The notes beneath the pieces were generated by a model that was not told the DNA's origin, did no database searches, and was given only the letters and a program-made list of their open reading frames with translations. A DNA stretch of 64,000 bases from Alphaproteobacteria bacterium (GTDB taxonomy: Bacteria > Pseudomonadota > Alphaproteobacteria > Rhodospirillales > Rhodospirillaceae). The number at the start of each line of letters is the position of its first letter. Position 1 is the stretch's first letter. The stretch lies in NCBI GenBank assembly GCA_003246625.1, contig QJZR01000012.1, positions 310,001-374,000 on the forward strand, read 5' to 3'. Of this stretch, positions 52,671 to 62,562 are shown in pieces. A program made the position numbers and the translations under genes.

Positions 52671-53048
52671 TCATGGCGCGGGCGGCGGCGGCAGGGGGAT
52701 GCGGCAGTCCGCCCCTTCCTCCCCGCCGGTTTCGGCTTGCAGGGTCATCGTGGCGAAGGCCTCCATCGAGGTGTCGATCATCCAGCGCACCCGCCGTTCC
52801 GCCGCCGCGTCGCCCGCCGCCACCGCCTCGGGCAGGATGTGGCGTTGCAGCACGCCCGCCACCCCGGCCAACGCGCGCGCGGCGGCGCGCAGCCGCGCGG
52901 ACGGCACGACGATGCCCTCCCCCGCCGCGACGCCGTCGGCGATACGCGTCAAATCCTGCATCATCGCCGCGACGTCCGGCGTCTCGGCCTCGGTCCGCCG
53001 CGCCATGAAGCGCAGACAGGCGGCATAGAAGCCGTAATCCTCCGTCAT
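52671..53048 (-). CDS. hypothetical protein beside the phosphatase
   Basis: The 125-residue helical protein has no recognised domain. The helices AACLRFMARRTEAETPD and RRVRWMIDTSMEAFATM are visible, and the C-terminus is a Pro-rich tail (PLPPPPAP). It overlaps the hydrolase gene by 4 bases (ATGA). Confidence 0.55.
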   Translation of the reverse strand: MTEDYGFYAACLRFMARRTEAETPDVAAMMQDLTRIADGVAAGEGIVVPSARLRAAARALAGVAGVLQRHILPEAVAAGDAAAERRVRWMIDTSMEAFATMTLQAETGGEEGADCRIPLPPPPAP

Positions 53049-53911
53049 CGACCGTCCCCCTCAAGCTTCTCCGCCAGCCAAGCCATGACGCGGGCGATGG
53101 ATTTCTCCCGCGCCTGCGGCTCCTGGCCGACGTGCACCCGCTTCTCGCCGGTCTTGTAGACCGAATTCCGCACCAGCACCTCGTGCACCCCCGGCTTCGG
53201 CTGGTCGAAGCCATGATGGGCGCCCGCGTAAAGATCGACCTCGACCGTCGGCCCGGGCCGCTGCCGCGCCGCCTCCGCCAGTTTGAGGCAGGGCGCGGCG
53301 GGTGTCCACTCGTCCGCCGCCCCCAGTTGCCACAACATCGGCGCCACGCCCGCGTAATCCGGCATCTCCCGCCCGATCTTCGCGCAGCCGGGATAGAAGG
53401 CCACCGCACCGACGAAATCCCGCGCCAGGGCGGCGGGACGGCCGGGGCTTTTCTGCGCCATCGTCCACAGCGCGGTCATCGCGCCGTGCGACCAGCCGAG
53501 CAGGGCGACGCGGTCGGCGCGGACCTCCCGCCGGCCTTGCAGCCATTGCAGGGCGTCATAGGCGTCGCGCACCCTCTCCCGCTCCGGCAGGACCGGGCGT
53601 TCGGTCAGGGAACAGACGGATTTCACGCCGCGCGGATTGAAACTGTCGGGGAACAGAACCGCGTACCCGGCGGCGGTCAGGCGGTCGGCCCAATCCTTCT
53701 CCCGCGCCTTCAGGCGGCCGCTCGCGGTCAGAAGACCGCTGCACCCGTGCAGGGCGACGACGCCGGGGAACGGCCCCGTCCCCTCGGGCAGAAACAGCAG
53801 GCCGGACAGCGGGGTGCCGTCGCGCGACGGAAAGCGGACCTCGTCCGCCACGGCGGCGGCGGAAAACAGCAGGCACGCGATCAGCGCCGCAAGGCGCGGA
53901 TGCCAGGGCAT
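53045..53911 (-). CDS. secreted dienelactone-hydrolase-like alpha/beta hydrolase
   Basis: The 288-residue protein has a signal peptide (LAALIACLLFSAAAVADEV) and the alpha/beta fold with VALHGCSG and the nucleophile elbow GWSHG. An Asp in GAADEWTP and a His in GAHHGFDQP complete the triad. DLH enzymes usually use Cys as nucleophile; here Ser stands in the elbow. Confidence 0.83.
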   Translation of the reverse strand: MPWHPRLAALIACLLFSAAAVADEVRFPSRDGTPLSGLLFLPEGTGPFPGVVALHGCSGLLTASGRLKAREKDWADRLTAAGYAVLFPDSFNPRGVKSVCSLTERPVLPERERVRDAYDALQWLQGRREVRADRVALLGWSHGAMTALWTMAQKSPGRPAALARDFVGAVAFYPGCAKIGREMPDYAGVAPMLWQLGAADEWTPAAPCLKLAEAARQRPGPTVEVDLYAGAHHGFDQPKPGVHEVLVRNSVYKTGEKRVHVGQEPQAREKSIARVMAWLAEKLEGDGR

Positions 53912-53917
53912 GGCCGC

Positions 53918-55330
53918 CTATCCCCCCCAGAGAGACAACAGCAACACCCAGGCCGAACCGACCAGACACCCCAACAGCAGGAACATGCCGTTCCAACGCA
54001 AGCCGACGGTGGTCGCCGAAACCCGCCCGAACAGGGCGACCAGCAGCACCGTGGCGGTGAACGGCGAGGTCGCGCCGGAGAACGCCCAACCGACGGTCAT
54101 CGCCACCAGGACGATGTCGGGGGACAACCCCAACGCGTCGGGGGCGGGCAGCAGCGGGCCGATCATCGAGACGGCGAGGATCGGATGCATGCCGATCTGC
54201 CCCAGCAGCGGCAGGCCGCAGACCAGGCCGACCAGAACCGCCCATCCCGGCACGGCAGAGAGATCCAACAGGTGGGTGGTGACCAGGGGGGCGGCCAGGG
54301 CGCCGCCCAGCTTGCCGATGAAGCCCGCCATGTAAAGGAGAACCATCTCGGACTTGTAGGTGTCGAGTTCCTCGCCAAGATAGGCCAGGCAGCGGCGGCC
54401 GACCTCGGCGGCGGCGGAGGGCACCCGCGCCTCCGGCGTTGCAGGAAAGGCGTTCTGCACCGCCACCCAGGCGATGCTGACCAGCGGCACCACCGCCATC
54501 ACCACCATGGTGATGCGCAGCCCGGTCAGCAGAATCCCCACCGCGACGCAAACCATGATCGACAGCAGCAGGGTCAGCAGCGGGATCACCGAGCGGATCG
54601 TCCCTTCCTGCGGCGGCGGCGGCGCGTTCGCCGGGCGCGGCGGCTTGAACACGGCGTCGACGAACCAGCCGACGGCGCTCACCACCACCGAGGTGACCAG
54701 GCCATAACCGACCGCGCCGCCCCAGCTGCTGCCCGCGATCACCGTGGTGCCCACCGCCATCGAGAAGGCCAGCGGCGACCAGCACAGGGTGGAGACGAAG
54801 CCGCGCTGAATCGCCATCAGCATGCGGCGCATCCGCGCCGGATTGCGGATGCGTCCGTCGGCGTCGGTTTCCGCCTGCTCGACCAGGGCGCCGAGAAGCG
54901 AGATCGAACCGTAGTTGAGGACCAGCGAGAACAGATGACCGCCCATCGCCAGGGCGAGGTAACGCTTGGCCGGGGTCCGCGTCGCGAGATAGAGGCCGCA
55001 ACGCCGGATCGAGGGGGAGGACCCGGCGGCGGAACGCAAGGTCGACAGCGCGATGAAAAAGCCGATGACGAAGGCGCCCGCCGCCAGGGCATCGGCCACC
55101 AGATGCCAGCCGTCGGGACGCGCCGCCAGGGCGAAGGCCGCCATGACCAGGCCGACGATGATGAAGGCGCGGCGCGACCAGCGCACGTCCTTCGCCACGC
55201 AGAACAGGTACCCCATGCCCAGCAGACCCGCCCAGACCTTCAGAACCGGCGCGCCGACGGCCTCGGCGGCGATCAGAAGGACGGTCAGGGCGATCAGCAA
55301 CGCCCCCTTGGCAAGAACACAAGCACGCAT
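53918..55330 (-). CDS. polytopic membrane protein, unknown family
   Basis: The 470-residue protein has roughly ten to twelve hydrophobic segments. Conserved-looking stretches are FVSTLCWSPLAFSMAVGTT and VGWAFSGATSPFTATVLLVA, with repeated SPxx(F/L) in hydrophobic surroundings. This resembles ion-transporter half-repeats but no family is named. ATG 55330 follows GGGAAG; longer upstream frames exist. Confidence 0.6.
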   Translation of the reverse strand: MRACVLAKGALLIALTVLLIAAEAVGAPVLKVWAGLLGMGYLFCVAKDVRWSRRAFIIVGLVMAAFALAARPDGWHLVADALAAGAFVIGFFIALSTLRSAAGSSPSIRRCGLYLATRTPAKRYLALAMGGHLFSLVLNYGSISLLGALVEQAETDADGRIRNPARMRRMLMAIQRGFVSTLCWSPLAFSMAVGTTVIAGSSWGGAVGYGLVTSVVVSAVGWFVDAVFKPPRPANAPPPPQEGTIRSVIPLLTLLLSIMVCVAVGILLTGLRITMVVMAVVPLVSIAWVAVQNAFPATPEARVPSAAAEVGRRCLAYLGEELDTYKSEMVLLYMAGFIGKLGGALAAPLVTTHLLDLSAVPGWAVLVGLVCGLPLLGQIGMHPILAVSMIGPLLPAPDALGLSPDIVLVAMTVGWAFSGATSPFTATVLLVALFGRVSATTVGLRWNGMFLLLGCLVGSAWVLLLSLWGG

Positions 55331-55399
55331 CGACGATAAACTTCCCGGCTGCTGCGGTATCATTGTGCCTGGTGACGGGGAAAACACAATGGCAAGAAA

Positions 55400-55421
55400 A
55401 ACCCCGCGTCACCGCGGGGTT
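55400..55421 (-). terminator. ilvD terminator
   Basis: AACCCCGCG/CGCGGGGTT with a 4-base loop is followed on the minus strand by TTTTT, just beyond the ilvD stop. Confidence 0.9.
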
Positions 55422-55439
55422 CTTCACACTCCGCCCGGA

Positions 55440-57290
55440 TCAGCGGCGGATTTTCCCGACGTCGCGCACCGCGCCCTTCGCCGCGTTGGTCACCATCGCG
55501 GCATAGGCGCGCAAGGCCTGCGAAATCGGCCGGTCCCGTCCGGCGGGCTGCCAGGCGGCATCGCCCTTCGCCTCCTCGGCGGCACGACGCGCGGCCTGTT
55601 CGGTTTCGGCGACGCGCAACGAAAGGACGCGGTTGGGGATGTCGATGTCGACGATGTCGCCGTCCCGCATCAGGCCGATCAGGCCGCCTTCCGCCGCTTC
55701 GGGCGAAACGTGGCCGATCGACAGCCCCGAGGTGCCGCCGGAGAAGCGGCCATCGGTGATCAGGGCGCAGGCCTTGCCCAGACCGCGGCTCTTCAGGTAG
55801 CTGGTGGGATAGAGCATCTCCTGCATGCCGGGGCCGCCCTTCGGGCCTTCGTAGCGGACCACCACCACGTCGCCCGCCTTGACCACGCCCTTCAGGATCT
55901 TGTCGACCGCCTCTTCCTGGCTGTCGCAGACCACGGCGGGGCCGGAGAACTTGAGGATCGATTCGTCGACGCCCGCGGTCTTCACGATGCCGCCGTCGGC
56001 CGCCATGTTGCCGAACAGCACCGCCAGGCCGCCGTCCTTCGAGAAGGCATGCGCGGCGTCGCGCACCGCCCCCTTGACGCGGTCGGTATCCAGGGCTTCC
56101 CAACGCTTCGCCTGACCGAAGGCCTCGGTGGTGCGCACCCCGCCCGGCGCGGCGCGATAGAACTCCGCCACCTTGGGGTCGTTGCTGCGCTGCACGTCCC
56201 ACTTCGCCAGGGCGTCGCCGAGGGTCGGGGCATGCACCGTCTTGCAGTCGGCATGGATCAGGCCCGCGCGCTCCAGTTCGCCCAGGATGCCCATGATGCC
56301 GCCAGCGCGGTGCACGTCCTCGACATGCACGTCGGAAACGCTGGGCGCCACCTTGCACAGGCAGGGCACCTTGCGCGACAGGCGGTCGATGTCGGCCATG
56401 GTGAAGTCCACCCCCGCCTCCTGCGCCGCCGCCAGCAGATGCAGCACGGTGTTGGTGGAACCGCCCATGGCGATATCCAGGGTCATCGCGTTCTCGAAGG
56501 CCTCGAAGCTGGCGATGGAGCGCGGCAGCACCGAGGCGTCGTCCTTCTCGTACCAGCGGCGGCAAAGCTCGACGATCAGCCGTCCGGCGGAGAGGAATAT
56601 CTCGCGCCGGTCGGCATGGGTGGCGACCATGGTGCCGTTGCCGGGCAGCGACAGGCCCAGGGCCTCGGTCAGGCAGTTCATCGAGTTGGCGGTGAACATG
56701 CCGGAACACGACCCGCAGGTCGGGCAGCTGTGGCGTTCGTACTCGGCGACCTCGTCGTCGGTCATCGAATCGTCGGCGGCCTTGATCATCGCGTCGATCA
56801 GGTCCACCGCGACGGTCTTGCCGCGGATCGTCACCTTGCCCGCCTCCATCGGCCCGCCGGAGACGAACACCGTGGGGATGTTGAGGCGAAGCGACGCCAT
56901 CATCATGCCGGGGGTGATCTTGTCGCAGTTGGAAATGCAAACCAGGGCGTCGGCGGTGTGCGCGTTGCACATGTATTCCACCGAATCCGCGATCAGATCG
57001 CGCGACGGCAGGGAATAGAGCATCCCCGAATGCCCCATGGCGATGCCGTCGTCGATGGCGATGGTGTTGAATTCCTTGGCGACGCCGCCCGCCTTCTCGA
57101 TCTCGCGGGCGACCATCTGCCCCATGTCCTTCAGGTGCACGTGCCCCGGCACGAACTGGGTGAAGGAATTGGCGATGGCGATGATCGGCTTGCCGAAATC
57201 GCCGTCCTTCATTCCGGTGGCGCGCCAAAGGCCGCGCGCGCCCGCCATGTTGCGTCCGTGGGTGGAAGTCCGTGAACGGTAAACCGGCAT
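55440..57290 (-). CDS. ilvD: dihydroxy-acid dehydratase
   Basis: The 616-residue enzyme of valine and isoleucine synthesis shows [18 protein letters not shown] (Cys ligand) and [20 protein letters not shown], with the remaining iron-sulfur ligands, and [15 protein letters not shown]. The length is normal. ATG 57290 is chosen over a longer upstream frame. Confidence 0.95.
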   Translation of the reverse strand: MPVYRSRTSTHGRNMAGARGLWRATGMKDGDFGKPIIAIANSFTQFVPGHVHLKDMGQMVAREIEKAGGVAKEFNTIAIDDGIAMGHSGMLYSLPSRDLIADSVEYMCNAHTADALVCISNCDKITPGMMMASLRLNIPTVFVSGGPMEAGKVTIRGKTVAVDLIDAMIKAADDSMTDDEVAEYERHSCPTCGSCSGMFTANSMNCLTEALGLSLPGNGTMVATHADRREIFLSAGRLIVELCRRWYEKDDASVLPRSIASFEAFENAMTLDIAMGGSTNTVLHLLAAAQEAGVDFTMADIDRLSRKVPCLCKVAPSVSDVHVEDVHRAGGIMGILGELERAGLIHADCKTVHAPTLGDALAKWDVQRSNDPKVAEFYRAAPGGVRTTEAFGQAKRWEALDTDRVKGAVRDAAHAFSKDGGLAVLFGNMAADGGIVKTAGVDESILKFSGPAVVCDSQEEAVDKILKGVVKAGDVVVVRYEGPKGGPGMQEMLYPTSYLKSRGLGKACALITDGRFSGGTSGLSIGHVSPEAAEGGLIGLMRDGDIVDIDIPNRVLSLRVAETEQAARRAAEEAKGDAAWQPAGRDRPISQALRAYAAMVTNAAKGAVRDVGKIRR

Positions 57291-57404
57291 CTCATCGATC
57301 CTCGTGCAGACGAAAAACGGCGGTTCCCCCGCCGGGGGAACCGTTCCTTCGGTTGATACGCCCGATGTCGTACGCGCGTCAACGACGCGCAACCCTTCGC
57401 GCGG

Positions 57405-58703
57405 CTACATGTGGTCCGGCAGATAGGTGACGATCCCCGGGAACACCGTGATCAACATGACCGCCAACACCAGGATCAGGAAGAACGGCACCGCCGATTT
57501 CGCGATGAACAGGATGTCGCGGTTGGACAGCCCCTGGATGACGAACAGGTTGAAGCCGACCGGCGGGGTGATCTGCGCCATCTCGACGACGAGGACGATG
57601 AAAACGCCGAACCATACCGGATCGATGCCCGCCGCCACGATCATCGGCTGGATCACCGCGGTGGTCAGCACCACCACGGAAATGCCGTCGAGGAAGCAAC
57701 CCATGATGATGAAGAACACCGTCAGCGCGGCCAACAGGGCATAGGGCGACAGGTTGAACGAGGCGATCCACCGCGCCAACCCCGCCGGAATGCCGGTGAA
57801 GCCCATCGCCATGGTCAGGAACGCCGCCCCCGCCAGGATGAAGGCGATCATGCACGAGGTGCGGGTGGCGCTCATCAGCCCGTCGACGAAGGTGGCCCGG
57901 GTCAAGTCGCCGGACATCCAGGACAGGACGAGGGACAGGAACACCCCCACCGCCGCCGCGTCGGTGGGCGAGGCGATACCGCTGTAGATCGAACCGATCA
58001 CCCCGGCGATCAGCAGGATCACCGGCCCCAGCCGCCGCAAGCTTTGCAGGCGGTGCCGCCAGGTATAGACCTCGGTCAGCGGCGGAATGTCCTGCGGCCG
58101 CAGCAGGGCGCGGACGATCACGTAGCCCATGAACAGACAGACCAGCAGGATACCGGGCAGAACCCCCGCGACGAACAGACGGGCGATCGACTGGTCGGTG
58201 GCGATGCCATAGACGATCAGGATGATCGACGGCGGGATCAACAGGCCCAGGGTCGCCGATCCGGCCAGGGAACCCAAAATCGCCTTCTCCGCGTAGCCGC
58301 GGCGCTTGAGTTCGGGGATCGACATCTTGCCGATGGTCGCCGCGGTCGCCGCCGACGATCCCGACACCGCGGCGAAAATGCCGCAGCCGATGATGTTGAC
58401 GTGCAACAGGCGCCCGGGCAGGCGGGTCATCCAGGGCACCAGGCCCTCGAACATGTCGTCGGAAAGGCGGGATCGGAACAGGATGTCGCCCATCCAGATG
58501 AACATCGGCAGCGAGGCGAGCGACCACAGGTTCGACGACCCCCAGATCGCGGTGGCCAGCAAGGGACCGGCGGGCGAGGTGGTGAAAACCAGCATGCCGA
58601 AAAGGCCGACGCCGAGAAGCGCCAACGCCACCCACACGCCGCCGGCGAGCAGGAAGAACATGAAGCCCAGAAGGCAAAGGCCGGGAATAACGCTGTCTTC
58701 CAT
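57405..58703 (-). CDS. dctM: TRAP transporter large permease DctM
   Basis: The 432-residue protein has about twelve TM helices and the DctM motifs GSSAATAATIGKMSIPELKR and GLLIPPSIILIVYGIATDQS, plus VVEMAQITPPVGFNLFVIQG. It uses a sodium gradient to import the ligand passed on by DctP. It overlaps dctQ (TAATG). Confidence 0.93.
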   Translation of the reverse strand: MEDSVIPGLCLLGFMFFLLAGGVWVALALLGVGLFGMLVFTTSPAGPLLATAIWGSSNLWSLASLPMFIWMGDILFRSRLSDDMFEGLVPWMTRLPGRLLHVNIIGCGIFAAVSGSSAATAATIGKMSIPELKRRGYAEKAILGSLAGSATLGLLIPPSIILIVYGIATDQSIARLFVAGVLPGILLVCLFMGYVIVRALLRPQDIPPLTEVYTWRHRLQSLRRLGPVILLIAGVIGSIYSGIASPTDAAAVGVFLSLVLSWMSGDLTRATFVDGLMSATRTSCMIAFILAGAAFLTMAMGFTGIPAGLARWIASFNLSPYALLAALTVFFIIMGCFLDGISVVVLTTAVIQPMIVAAGIDPVWFGVFIVLVVEMAQITPPVGFNLFVIQGLSNRDILFIAKSAVPFFLILVLAVMLITVFPGIVTYLPDHM

Positions 58704-59245
58704 TATTCGCTCCCCGCGCCGAGATCGCAGGCGGAGTCGTGTCCGTCCTGAATGAAGCGCACCGCGCTGTCCACCATCGCCACCGCCAGCACCGAGGCGC
58801 CGAAGGCGATCGGAATCTGCGGAATCCACAACGGCACCGGCACCAGGCCCGGCGACAAATCGCCGAATTCATAACTGTCGAGAACCAGCGCCCAGGCATA
58901 CCAGGCAAGGTAGGCGCTGACCGCGCCGCCGACCAGGCAGACAAGAACGGCGCACGCCCCCTGCGCGGCACGCGGCAGATGGGACAGCACCAGGGTGACG
59001 CGGATATGCGCCCCCTTGCGCAAGGCATAGGGCAGCGCCAAAAACGAGGCCGCGGCCAGGAAGAACCCGGCGATTTCGGCATAGGACGGCACCACCAGGC
59101 CGACCGGCAGGCCGGTACACAGACCGACCACGAAATCGAGGGCGTTGGCGCCGACCTGCAACAGCACGATGGCGAAGATCGCCACCAGGAATGCCGCCGC
59201 CGCGACGCCGCAGGCGACGTACAGGGCGTCCAGAATTTTTCTCAT
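58703..59245 (-). CDS. dctQ: TRAP transporter small permease DctQ
   Basis: The 180-residue protein has four TM helices and the ALRKGAHIRVTLVLSHLP motif typical of DctQ. GGAAGG precedes ATG 59245; a GTG start 5 codons upstream is less likely. Confidence 0.88.
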   Translation of the reverse strand: MRKILDALYVACGVAAAAFLVAIFAIVLLQVGANALDFVVGLCTGLPVGLVVPSYAEIAGFFLAAASFLALPYALRKGAHIRVTLVLSHLPRAAQGACAVLVCLVGGAVSAYLAWYAWALVLDSYEFGDLSPGLVPVPLWIPQIPIAFGASVLAVAMVDSAVRFIQDGHDSACDLGAGSE

Positions 59246-59316
59246 CAAGAGCCTTCCCACACTCCGGCCTCATCCCGTGGGGCCGGATCCCCTTATTTTT
59301 CTTCGAGCGAAAAGAA

Positions 59317-59345
59317 GAAGGAGCCGACGGACCGTCGGCTCCTTC
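59317..59345 (-). promoter_or_regulatory. strong hairpin between dctP and dctQ
   Basis: A perfect 12-bp stem (GAAGGAGCCGAC and its complement, loop GGACC) lies just after dctP. No T-run follows directly, so it would slow or partly block the transcript. This keeps DctP more abundant than the permease. Confidence 0.75.
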
Positions 59346-59353
59346 CCGGTATC

Positions 59354-60331
59354 TTACTTCTTGTTGTAGGCGGCCAGGATCGCCTTGGCGTCGGCGCCGC
59401 CCTGCTTTTCCCAATCGGCGACGATCACCTTGCCCGCGGCGGCGAAGGCGGCCTTCAGCTCGGGCGACGGCGGCTGCACGACCATGCCGTTATCCTTGAG
59501 GATCTTGGTCTTGGCGGCGGTTTCCGCCTTGCTCATCTCCCAGCCGCGCTTCTCGGCGGCGGCGGCGGCCTTCAGCACCGCCTCCTGCACCTTGGGCGAC
59601 AGGGCGTTGAACGCCTTGACGTTGACCGCGATCACGTTCTTCGGCAGCCAGGCCTGAACGTCGTAATAGTACTTCACGAAGTCCCAGGACTTCGAGCTGA
59701 CGCCGGTGGAGGGCGAGGTCATCATCGCCGCGACCTGGCCGGTGGCGAAGGCCTGCGGAATGTCCGGCACTTCCACCTGGGTCGGCACCATGCCCAGCTC
59801 GCGCGCCAGCTTCTGCTGCAACGCGTTATAGGCGCGCATCTTCAGGCCCTTGATGTCGCCGGGGGTGGCGGCCTCGAACTTGGAATAGAAGCCCTGCGGC
59901 GGCCAGGCGACGGAATAAAGGATCTTGATCCGCTGCTTCGCCAGCAGCTTCTCGATCACCGGACGGGACGCCTGCCACAGCTTTTCCGCCTGATCGTAGT
60001 TGGTCGCCAGGCCCGGCAGGGAATCGACGCCGAACACCGGATTCTCGTTGGTCAGAAGCGACAGGAAGAATTCGCCGACCGGCACCTGGCCGTTACGGAT
60101 CGCATTCTTGATTTCCGGATGCTTGACCAGAGAACCGGCGCTGTGCACGACGATCTTGAGTTCGCCGCCGGTAGCGGCCTCCACGTCCTTGGCGAACTGG
60201 CGAACGTTGATGGTGTGGAAGTCGGCCTCGGAATACGGGGTCGGCATGTTCCAGGTCTCGGCCCGCGCCGAGACAGCCCCCAGAAGCGAGGCGGCAAACG
60301 CCGTCAGCGCGATGGTACGAAGCGAACGCAT
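59354..60331 (-). CDS. dctP: TRAP transporter solute-binding protein DctP
   Basis: The 325-residue periplasmic protein has a signal peptide (LTAFAASLLGAVSARAETW) and the DctP-type motifs DVEAATGGELKIVVHSAGSL, GDIKGLKMRAYNA and AMMTSPSTGVSS. It binds an organic anion. The ligand is not predictable from the sequence. Confidence 0.92.
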   Translation of the reverse strand: MRSLRTIALTAFAASLLGAVSARAETWNMPTPYSEADFHTINVRQFAKDVEAATGGELKIVVHSAGSLVKHPEIKNAIRNGQVPVGEFFLSLLTNENPVFGVDSLPGLATNYDQAEKLWQASRPVIEKLLAKQRIKILYSVAWPPQGFYSKFEAATPGDIKGLKMRAYNALQQKLARELGMVPTQVEVPDIPQAFATGQVAAMMTSPSTGVSSKSWDFVKYYYDVQAWLPKNVIAVNVKAFNALSPKVQEAVLKAAAAAEKRGWEMSKAETAAKTKILKDNGMVVQPPSPELKAAFAAAGKVIVADWEKQGGADAKAILAAYNKK

Positions 60332-60672
60332 GCTGTGGTCTCCCTGTTATGTTTTATGCAGTTGGCGACGAAAGCGAGGGTACATTTTAGTCAGCCGCAG
60401 GAAAACCGCCAGAGCCTGATGAAGAAACAGGCACAAGCCGTGGAAAAGTCACCAAGAATCCCCGCTTTGCGCCAGAAACTTGTCCCCTGACAAAAAGGCG
60501 ATGACGGGAAAAGCTACCCCCGAAGCGGAAAAGTTTCCACGACTCGTTATCCGGGACGTGGCAAAATCATACGCAATACTTATCGATGTTTATAATTTTA
60601 CGTAATCCATAGGCGCGCCGTCGCCACATAACCCCGGACAAACGCGGCGAAGGCTGGTATACCCCATACACC
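60332..60672. other. intergenic region upstream of dctP
   Basis: No gene is supported in 341 bp. The end near the exporter gene is AT-rich (60560-60605). It must hold divergent promoters for dctP and the RhtB gene. A sigma54-like TGGC...GC pair was seen but has the wrong spacing. Confidence 0.4.
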
Positions 60673-61305
60673 ATGTTCACCTACGACCTTGCCCATTGGA
60701 CAACCTTCGCCGCAGCGGCCCTGGCCCTGACCCTCGCGCCGGGGCCGGACCTTGCCCTGATCGTCGCCCATACCGTCAAGGGAGGCCGCCGCAACGGCTT
60801 CGCCGCCATGGTGGGAATCTGGACCGGCGCCCTGGGACACGTGGCGTTGGCCGCGCTGGGCCTGTCCGCCGTGCTGGCCGCCTCGGCGACCCTGTTCGCG
60901 GCGGTGAAGTGGCTGGGCGCCGCCTATCTGATCTGGATCGGCCTGCAATCCTTGCGCGGCGGCGAGTCCGCCATGCGGCCCGCGACGGGTGGCGGCAGCG
61001 CCTGGCGGATCTTCCGCCAAGGCATGCTGACCGACCTGCTCAACCCCAAGGTGGCGATCTTTTTCCTCGCCTTCCTGCCGCAATTCGTCGTCGAGGGCGC
61101 GGGACCGGTGTGGGCGCAACTGGCGCTGCACGGCGTCCTGGTGGTGGCTTCGGCGGTCTTCGTCGAACCGCCGCTCATTCTCCTCGGCGACCGCTTGGCC
61201 GAACGCCTGCGCGGCGACGGGCGCGCCACCCGCTGGCTGGAACGCACCCTGGGCGGGGTTCTGGTGGGGCTGGGCGTCAAGCTCGCCCTGATCGAAAAGC
61301 CTTAA
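60673..61305 (+). CDS. RhtB/LysE-family amino acid exporter
   Basis: The 210-residue membrane protein has the signature ALTLAPGPDLALIVAHTVKG and GLQSLRGGESAMR. The LLNPKVAIFFLAFLPQFV region is typical of RhtB homologues. It likely exports a neutral amino acid such as homoserine or threonine, or a related compound. It differs from argO, which is in the LysE branch. Confidence 0.87.
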   Translation: MFTYDLAHWTTFAAAALALTLAPGPDLALIVAHTVKGGRRNGFAAMVGIWTGALGHVALAALGLSAVLAASATLFAAVKWLGAAYLIWIGLQSLRGGESAMRPATGGGSAWRIFRQGMLTDLLNPKVAIFFLAFLPQFVVEGAGPVWAQLALHGVLVVASAVFVEPPLILLGDRLAERLRGDGRATRWLERTLGGVLVGLGVKLALIEKP

Positions 61306-61416
61306 GTCTTCACCCTCCGTGGTTGCTCGTTCATTTAGAATATTGTATGTCTTAAAAAGAGTACGCCGTGAAAATTAGAATCTAGAGATAGATTTCCCCC
61401 GCCTCCGGAACCCACC

Positions 61417-62553
61417 ATGCCTCGCGCAAATAAATTCCGTCACTGGGCAATCCGGCGAATTTCTCGCCTGATCATGGCGAAGGTCGTCTTCCACGAAGGC
61501 GAAGAATACAAGAAGATTCAGTTTCAGTTCCTCATCTCCTTGCTGATGATGGGTGGCATCCTCTCGTTCATTTTCATATTTCTTGAAGTCATCGGCCTCA
61601 ACGCGCTGGGGTCGACCCAATTCAACAGCACCCTCGCCCTGTTCGCCTGCTCGATCGGACTGCTGGCCCTGATCCGCGAAGACCGGCGGCGGTATCGCCC
61701 GATCGCCTGGACGTTCGAGGCCGCCTGTTTCCTCACCTTCATCAGCGCCTTCATCTTCGTGCCGCAGGACGAACTGCGGGTCGTCTGGTTCTACGTCAAC
61801 ATTCCCGCCGCCTACATCCTGCTGGGGCGCTTCGCCGGCGCGGCGATCACCCTGGCCACCCTGCTGACGTTGCCGACGGTCAACCATTTCATGGACACGC
61901 CCCTGTCCCGCAACGCACTGACCACCTTCTCCCTCAGCCTGATCGCCGTCAGCATCGTCTTCTACGCCTTCACCGACCGCACCATCTGGTTCTTCAAGCG
62001 GATGGTGGCTTCCAACCGGCGCTTGCGCGACTTGGCGATGCGCGACCCGCTGACCGGCTTGCTCAACGCCCGCGCCTTCTATGCGGTCGGCGACATGCTG
62101 ATCAAACTGGCGCGACGCAACAACGCGCCGTTTTCCATGCTGTTCGTCGACCTCGACCACTTCAAATCGATCAACGACCGCTATGGCCACGCGGTGGGCG
62201 ACGTGGTCTTGCGCGACTTCGCCGCCAGCCTGGCCCGGCACGTTCGGAAAAGCGACGTCGTCGGCCGCGTCGGCGGCGAGGAATTCGCCCTGCTGCTGCC
62301 CGACACCGATCAAACCGGGGCGGTTGCCCTGGCCGAGCTTCTGCGCCGCACCACCGAGGCCATGATCATTCGGGTCGGGGAAAACACGCTGTCGATTACC
62401 GCCAGCATCGGCGTGGCGACGAACGCCGCCCACCACCGCAACATCGCCGACATCCAGAAGGAAGCGGACCTCGCCGCCTATGCGGCGAAACGGCTCGGCC
62501 GCAACCGCGTCGCCAGCTTCGACGGCGATTGCGCCATGCCGCTCAACGCCTGA
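61417..62553 (+). CDS. membrane diguanylate cyclase (GGDEF)
   Basis: The 378-residue protein has about five to six TM helices in its first 190 residues. The cyclase domain follows, with DPLTGLLNARAF and the active-site GGEEF (287-291). RKSD five residues before it is an inhibitory RxxD site. It should make cyclic di-GMP and limit its own activity. The sensor part is not a named domain. Confidence 0.92.
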   Translation: MPRANKFRHWAIRRISRLIMAKVVFHEGEEYKKIQFQFLISLLMMGGILSFIFIFLEVIGLNALGSTQFNSTLALFACSIGLLALIREDRRRYRPIAWTFEAACFLTFISAFIFVPQDELRVVWFYVNIPAAYILLGRFAGAAITLATLLTLPTVNHFMDTPLSRNALTTFSLSLIAVSIVFYAFTDRTIWFFKRMVASNRRLRDLAMRDPLTGLLNARAFYAVGDMLIKLARRNNAPFSMLFVDLDHFKSINDRYGHAVGDVVLRDFAASLARHVRKSDVVGRVGGEEFALLLPDTDQTGAVALAELLRRTTEAMIIRVGENTLSITASIGVATNAAHHRNIADIQKEADLAAYAAKRLGRNRVASFDGDCAMPLNA

Positions 62554-62562
62554 AACCGCCCC

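Noticed and set aside
53132-55339. 735-codon frame opposite the hydrolase and membrane protein genes
   Set aside because: Very rich in Arg, Gln and Gly with no fold signal; shadow of the true genes.
60540-60605. sigma54 promoter upstream of dctP
   Set aside because: The GG-to-GC spacing is 11 bases rather than 10, and the orientation would not serve dctP.
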